A stretch of DNA of 9,447 bases. Origin: Saprospiraceae bacterium (lineage in GTDB: Bacteria > Bacteroidota > Bacteroidia > Chitinophagales > Saprospiraceae). The stretch lies in the NCBI GenBank assembly GCA_027009605.1, contig JALVCY010000445.1:1-9447 (forward strand), read 5' to 3'. Each line of letters starts with the position of its first letter. Position 1 is the stretch's first letter. Below, piece by piece: positions 6,735 through 9,447 of the stretch. The notes below the pieces were generated by a model. The model made no database searches and had not been told where the DNA came from. It was given only the letters and a program-made list of their open reading frames with translations. A program made the position numbers and the translations under genes.

Positions 6735-6947
6735 AAGAATGACGTCCCCCCCCAACAAAACCCCAAGCCGTCTCAACCTGCGAAGCTCTCAACCACGAAG
6801 TCCGAATCCACGATAGTAATCAGAACGAGTTCTCAACCTAGAGAGCCGTAGGCGAACGTCTCAACCTCCTCAACCACAAAAACCAAGCATCCGGCAATAA
6901 TACCAAGAGCAAACCACTACCCTAGCCAAAGACAAAAGACAAAAGAC
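6735..6947. repeat. Degenerate repeat region with CTCAACC words
   Basis: This stretch after the 137-bp array has several CTCAACC words, another GCGAAGC (6779-6785), the second copy of the 17-bp word (6788-6804) and, near its end, CCCTAGCCAAAGAC (6920-6933), which is identical to 2831-2844. A short AAAAGAC tandem follows. No coding region is supported. Confidence 0.6.
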
Positions 6948-6986
6948 AAAAAAAAACTGCTACCCCCAAAAAGAAGATAACAGTTT
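6948..6986 (-). terminator. Rho-independent terminator of the peroxiredoxin gene
   Basis: On the minus strand AAACTGTTA (6986-6978) pairs with TAGCAGTTT (6962-6954), nine pairs with one G-U, around a 15-base loop, followed by a run of nine T (through 6948). It lies about 30 bases after the stop codon of the peroxiredoxin gene. Confidence 0.75.
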
Positions 6987-7015
6987 CTAATTCTTAAACA
7001 AACAGCTACAAAAGC

Positions 7016-7651
7016 CTAGTGCTTAGCCAAATAATCAGCCGTAGATTCGTGTGTTGCCTTCATAGCCTCCTTGCCCTTAGACCAGTTAGCCGGACAAACA
7101 TCACCGTACTCATCAGAAAACTGAATAGCGTCTAATGTACGGATGGCTTCATCCACATTTCTACCGATGGGCAAATCATTCACTAATTGGTGGCGCACCA
7201 CCCCATTTTTGTCAATGATAAACAACCCGCGGTAAGCCACTAAAGTACCTTCTGCTGTCAATTCACCCGTCTCTTCATCTACATCCCAGCTACCTGCCAA
7301 CACGTCATAGTTAGCGGCAATCGTTTTGTTGGTATCCGCTACAATTGGATAGGTAATTCCTTGAATACCCCCTTTATTTTTAGGCATATTCAACCATCCC
7401 CAGTGGGATTGCTCTGTATCTGTAGAACAAGCAATAACAACCGTATTACGCTCATCAAAATCAGGTAGTTTTTCCTGAAAAGCAAAAAGCTCCGTAGGAC
7501 ACACAAAGGTAAAATCCATTGGATAAAAGAACAATACGATATACTTTTTGCCGATATACTGACCCAAGCTAAAGTCAGACACAATTTCTGTACCGTCTAA
7601 AACGGCTGCAGCTTTAAATAAAGGGGCTTTTTTCCCTACTAATACTCCCAT
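7016..7651 (-). CDS. Peroxiredoxin, typical 2-Cys (AhpC/Prx1 type)
   Basis: Thiol peroxidase that reduces hydrogen peroxide and organic hydroperoxides in the cytosol, recycled by a thioredoxin or AhpF-type reductase. The 211-residue protein has the peroxidatic site P44-x3-T48-x2-C51 (FYPMDFTFVCPTE), conserved Arg141 (AYRGLFIID) and resolving Cys186 (GDVCPANW), so it is a typical 2-Cys enzyme. The stretch AGSWDVDEETGELTAEGTL (about 119-137) is longer than in most Prx1 proteins, a variation I recall in Bacteroidota homologs. The GGLG-like position reads GGIQG and the C-terminus is ADYLAKH, with no YF motif, so sensitivity to overoxidation cannot be predicted. It appears to be a single-gene unit with its own terminator at 6948-6986. 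No reductase gene is adjacent. No clear -7 element was found upstream. Confidence 0.95.
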   Translation of the reverse strand: MGVLVGKKAPLFKAAAVLDGTEIVSDFSLGQYIGKKYIVLFFYPMDFTFVCPTELFAFQEKLPDFDERNTVVIACSTDTEQSHWGWLNMPKNKGGIQGITYPIVADTNKTIAANYDVLAGSWDVDEETGELTAEGTLVAYRGLFIIDKNGVVRHQLVNDLPIGRNVDEAIRTLDAIQFSDEYGDVCPANWSKGKEAMKATHESTADYLAKH

Positions 7652-7746
7652 TGATTTTTATTTTTGGTCAAATGATGTTCTTTCAAAAATTGAAAACTCA
7701 TTTTGTTCATTTTCGAGGGTTGTTTTTCTTCTAAGATTTGGTTTTT

Positions 7747-8027
7747 CCGCTGATTTGCGCAGATTTGATTCCCGCTGATTTGCGCAGATTTTTTTCCCGC
7801 TGATTTGCGCAGATTCTTTTTCCGCTGATTTAGGCAGATTCTTTCCCGCTGATGTGCGCAGATTCTTTTCCGCTGATTTAGGCAGATTCTTTTTCCGCAG
7901 ATGTGCGCAGATTCTTTTCCGCAGATTTACGCAGATTCTTTTTCCACAGATTTACGCAGATTTTTTTTCCACAGATTTGCGCAGATTCTTTCTCGCTCCC
8001 GTACAGCTGTCGGGATACGCAGATTCT
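7747..8027. repeat. 24-25 bp tandem array (CCGCTGATTTGCGCAGATT family), about eleven units
   Basis: Units begin at 7747, 7772, 7797, 7822, 7846, 7870, 7895, 7919, 7944 and 7969, with a degraded unit near 7993 and a last GCAGATT near 8018. The period alternates between 24 and 25. Units drift along the array from CCGCTGATTTGCGCAG through CCGCAGATGTGCGCAG to CCACAGATTTACGCAG. No stops occur on the plus strand, which makes false ORFs in several frames. The family recurs at 9390-9447. Confidence 0.9.
7998..8014. repeat. Palindrome CCCG-T-ACAGCTGT-CGGG
   Basis: CCCGTACAGCTGTCGGG is a palindrome with one bulged T, interrupting the 24-25 bp array close to its right end. It is not followed by a T run on either strand, so it is not called a terminator. 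Confidence 0.6.
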
Positions 8028-8040
8028 TGCTCACTCTCTA

Positions 8041-8138
8041 CTCACTTCTCACTTCTCATTTCTCACTACTCACCTCTCACTACTCACTACTCACCTCTCA
8101 CTACTCACCTCTCACTACTCACCTCTCCCGACTCACTT
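8041..8138. repeat. 7-bp tandem array (CTCACTA/CTCACCT), fourteen units
   Basis: Fourteen consecutive heptamers from CTCACTT at 8041 to CTCACTT at 8132-8138, mostly CTCACTA and CTCACCT. The last unit overlaps the end of the minus-strand gene at 8133: it supplies the TGA stop (8135-8133) and the final Lys codon. Confidence 0.9.
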
Positions 8139-9218
8139 ATCAACTTTCCGAACCACCGAAACAAAAACCGGGAAGTGGTCACTATAACCGCCGATATATT
8201 TTCCTCCGGCAAACGTCCGGAATGGATAGCCCCGATATTGCCCCGTCTTTTGGAGTAAATATTTGGGATGATAAACTTGTGCCTTATAAAACTTGAAGCC
8301 ATTCCCCTTGGGGTGCAACCATCCTTCCGAAAGAATCACTTGATCAAATAAACTCCAAGCATCCCGATAAGCCAAAGTACCCCCACCATTTTTATATATT
8401 TTTATCCAAGGATTATAAAATCCTTTTTTCTTGACCTTGTCTATATCCCCTTTGGCGCCCAATACTTTTTTTACGGAAGGACTCACCGGATCATCATTCA
8501 AATCGCCCATAATCACAATGTGCGCCGCAGGATTGTCCACCATTATGGAATCTGCTATGTGTTTGCAGATGGCCGCACCATCATTTCTGAAAGGCTGTGT
8601 CTTGGCTTCTCCGCCGCTTCTTGAAGGCCAGTGATTGACTAGGATATGAATGGGCTCGCCCAATAGTTCGCCACGCACATATAGAATATCCCGTGTAGGG
8701 TGCTCATGACCATTTTTATTAATAATCGTCAACTTGTATGTCCGGCTATCCAAGACCTTCAGGTATTTCTCTTGGTAAAGCAGCGCTACATCTATTCCCC
8801 GTTTGTCCGGAGAATCGTAGTGGACGTACTTATAATGACGACCGGCCACAGCCGGCTGCTTTACAAAATCATCCAAAACCGAGCTATTTTCCACTTCGGC
8901 GGTACCAAAAAAGGCTAAACCATCTTTATTGTTCTTCGTCCCCATTTCACTAATGACCCGGGCAATGTGGGACAACTTTTCATAGTATTTAGGCGTATTC
9001 CACTGCAAATCTCCATCGACAGAGAAGGCCTTGTCCCGAACATCCTTAGTATCAATCGTATCAAATAAATTCTCAAAATTGTAGAAGCCAAAAGAGACGA
9101 CTTCATAAGTATCGGTCCCACGGCCGCTTAGTTGGGTTGTTTTTTGGGTTGTACCGCAAGAGGTAATGAAAAAAGAAGAGACCAATAATACCAACCCATA
9201 GAGGAAAAAATGTCGCAT
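8133..9218 (-). CDS. Lipoprotein of the endonuclease/exonuclease/phosphatase family
   Basis: A 361-residue protein with a type II signal peptide (MRHFFLYGLVLLVSSFFITSC; lipobox ITSC, lipidated Cys21), so it should be anchored in the envelope. The rest has the metal-dependent EEP (DNase I-like) fold motifs in order: NFENLFD with Asn47, the metal-ligand Glu108 region (GTAEVEN), RGIDVALLY (140-148), NHWPSR with His196, GDLNDDP with Asp239 and Asn241, and the terminal SDHFPV with Asp347-His348. The catalytic set appears complete, so an active phosphodiesterase or nuclease is likely; the substrate (extracellular DNA, a lipid or other phosphoester) is unknown. The stop codon lies inside a heptamer array. 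The gene is flanked on both sides by the 24-25 bp repeat family in the same orientation. Confidence 0.92.
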   Translation of the reverse strand: MRHFFLYGLVLLVSSFFITSCGTTQKTTQLSGRGTDTYEVVSFGFYNFENLFDTIDTKDVRDKAFSVDGDLQWNTPKYYEKLSHIARVISEMGTKNNKDGLAFFGTAEVENSSVLDDFVKQPAVAGRHYKYVHYDSPDKRGIDVALLYQEKYLKVLDSRTYKLTIINKNGHEHPTRDILYVRGELLGEPIHILVNHWPSRSGGEAKTQPFRNDGAAICKHIADSIMVDNPAAHIVIMGDLNDDPVSPSVKKVLGAKGDIDKVKKKGFYNPWIKIYKNGGGTLAYRDAWSLFDQVILSEGWLHPKGNGFKFYKAQVYHPKYLLQKTGQYRGYPFRTFAGGKYIGGYSDHFPVFVSVVRKVDK

Positions 9219-9259
9219 ATTTTTGTGTTTTTTGAACCATTCAGCACCAACCGGTTTGG

Positions 9260-9278
9260 CTATATCCGGGCGGAATAG
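9260..9278 (-). promoter_or_regulatory. Dyad CTATATCCG-GG-CGGAATAG upstream of the EEP lipoprotein gene
   Basis: An imperfect palindrome with 8-bp arms (one extra A in the left arm) lies about 42 bases before the ATG. TATCCGG-N2-GGAAT in it matches 5874-5887 upstream of the other secreted-protein gene, and both genes also have a CAAAAA-CACAAAA-type leader right before the ATG. A shared operator or promoter element is possible. Confidence 0.45.
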
Positions 9279-9389
9279 TTGCGTGTTATTTTGTCAGGCT
9301 CAAATATCGGTTAAAATAATCATAACTACATCATTTTTCTTATCAGTTTTCTTGGTAGCTGATTTTCCAGGTTTATTTCCGGTTGATTT

Positions 9390-9447
9390 CCGCTGATTTA
9401 ATTTCCGCTGATTTTCTCTCTCACTGTTTTTTTTTTTCGCAGATGTA
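9390..9447. repeat. 24-25 bp repeat family, partial array at window edge
   Basis: CCGCTGATTT occurs at 9390 and 9405, followed by TCTCTCTCACTG, a T11 run (9427-9437) and CGCAGATGTA at the edge. These are the same words as in 7747-8138, in the same orientation. The array continues beyond the window. Confidence 0.7.

Noticed and set aside
6607..6816. A 69-codon ORF in the 137-bp repeat region
   Set aside because: It is made of one repeat unit whose period is not a multiple of three, so the frame is not kept in other copies; no protein features.
7854..8296. Plus-strand ORFs of 94-134 codons across the 24-25 bp and heptamer arrays
   Set aside because: They are open because the repeats lack stop codons on this strand; the translations are low-complexity RRFF and LLTSH repeats in three frames and they run antisense into the EEP lipoprotein gene.

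Overview
The window looks like chromosomal DNA of a Bacteroidota bacterium, possibly Saprospiria. The evidence is a TTG-N18-TAnnTTTG type promoter, A-rich leaders without a clear Shine-Dalgarno sequence, a secreted FN3-type protein with a short signal peptide, a lipoprotein endonuclease/exonuclease/phosphatase-fold enzyme, and a conserved-looking secreted protein of the kind seen in that phylum. The lineage below phylum is a guess. No rRNA, tRNA, transposase, integrase, phage gene or CRISPR array is visible.

Layout. (1) 1-776, minus: 5' part of a secreted multidomain surface protein that runs off the left edge, with a 10-base G tract inside the gene. (2) 777-1258: divergent promoter region, free of repeats. 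(3) 1259-2437, plus: acetyl-CoA acetyltransferase. (4) 2438-3031: convergent spacer packed with inverted repeats and ending in a bidirectional terminator. (5) 3032-4204, minus: FadA-like 3-ketoacyl-CoA thiolase. (6) 4337-4717, minus: small YkvA/DUF1232 membrane protein. (7) 4718-4936: three tandem mini-hairpins and an 8-bp tandem array. (8) 4937-5854, minus: secreted protein of unknown function. (9) 5855-7015: a probable leader, an inverted copy of the 8-bp array, a 137-bp tandem repeat (four copies), shorter repeated words and a terminator. (10) 7016-7651, minus: typical 2-Cys peroxiredoxin. (11) 7652-8132: about eleven 24-25 bp repeats and fourteen 7-bp repeats. (12) 8133-9218, minus: lipoprotein of the endonuclease/exonuclease/phosphatase family. 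(13) 9219-9447: its leader, then more of the 24-25 bp repeat family.

The genes look like ordinary housekeeping and envelope functions: acyl-CoA metabolism (the two thiolases could serve the last step of beta-oxidation and acetoacetyl-CoA turnover), peroxide detoxification, and envelope or secreted proteins. They do not form an obvious multigene system; most seem to be separate transcription units.

The unusual content is in the spacers. Nearly every spacer that lies downstream of a stop codon holds a different short-period array (7, 8, 18-20, 24-25, 36 or 137 bp), often with small hairpins, and three arrays touch or nearly touch a stop codon. The one purely divergent promoter spacer has none. 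A short word (TTGAAC or TCAAC) followed by a C-GAA-G mini-hairpin recurs at several places. This could be a family of non-autonomous 3'-end elements or simply unselected slippage; the sequence alone does not decide.
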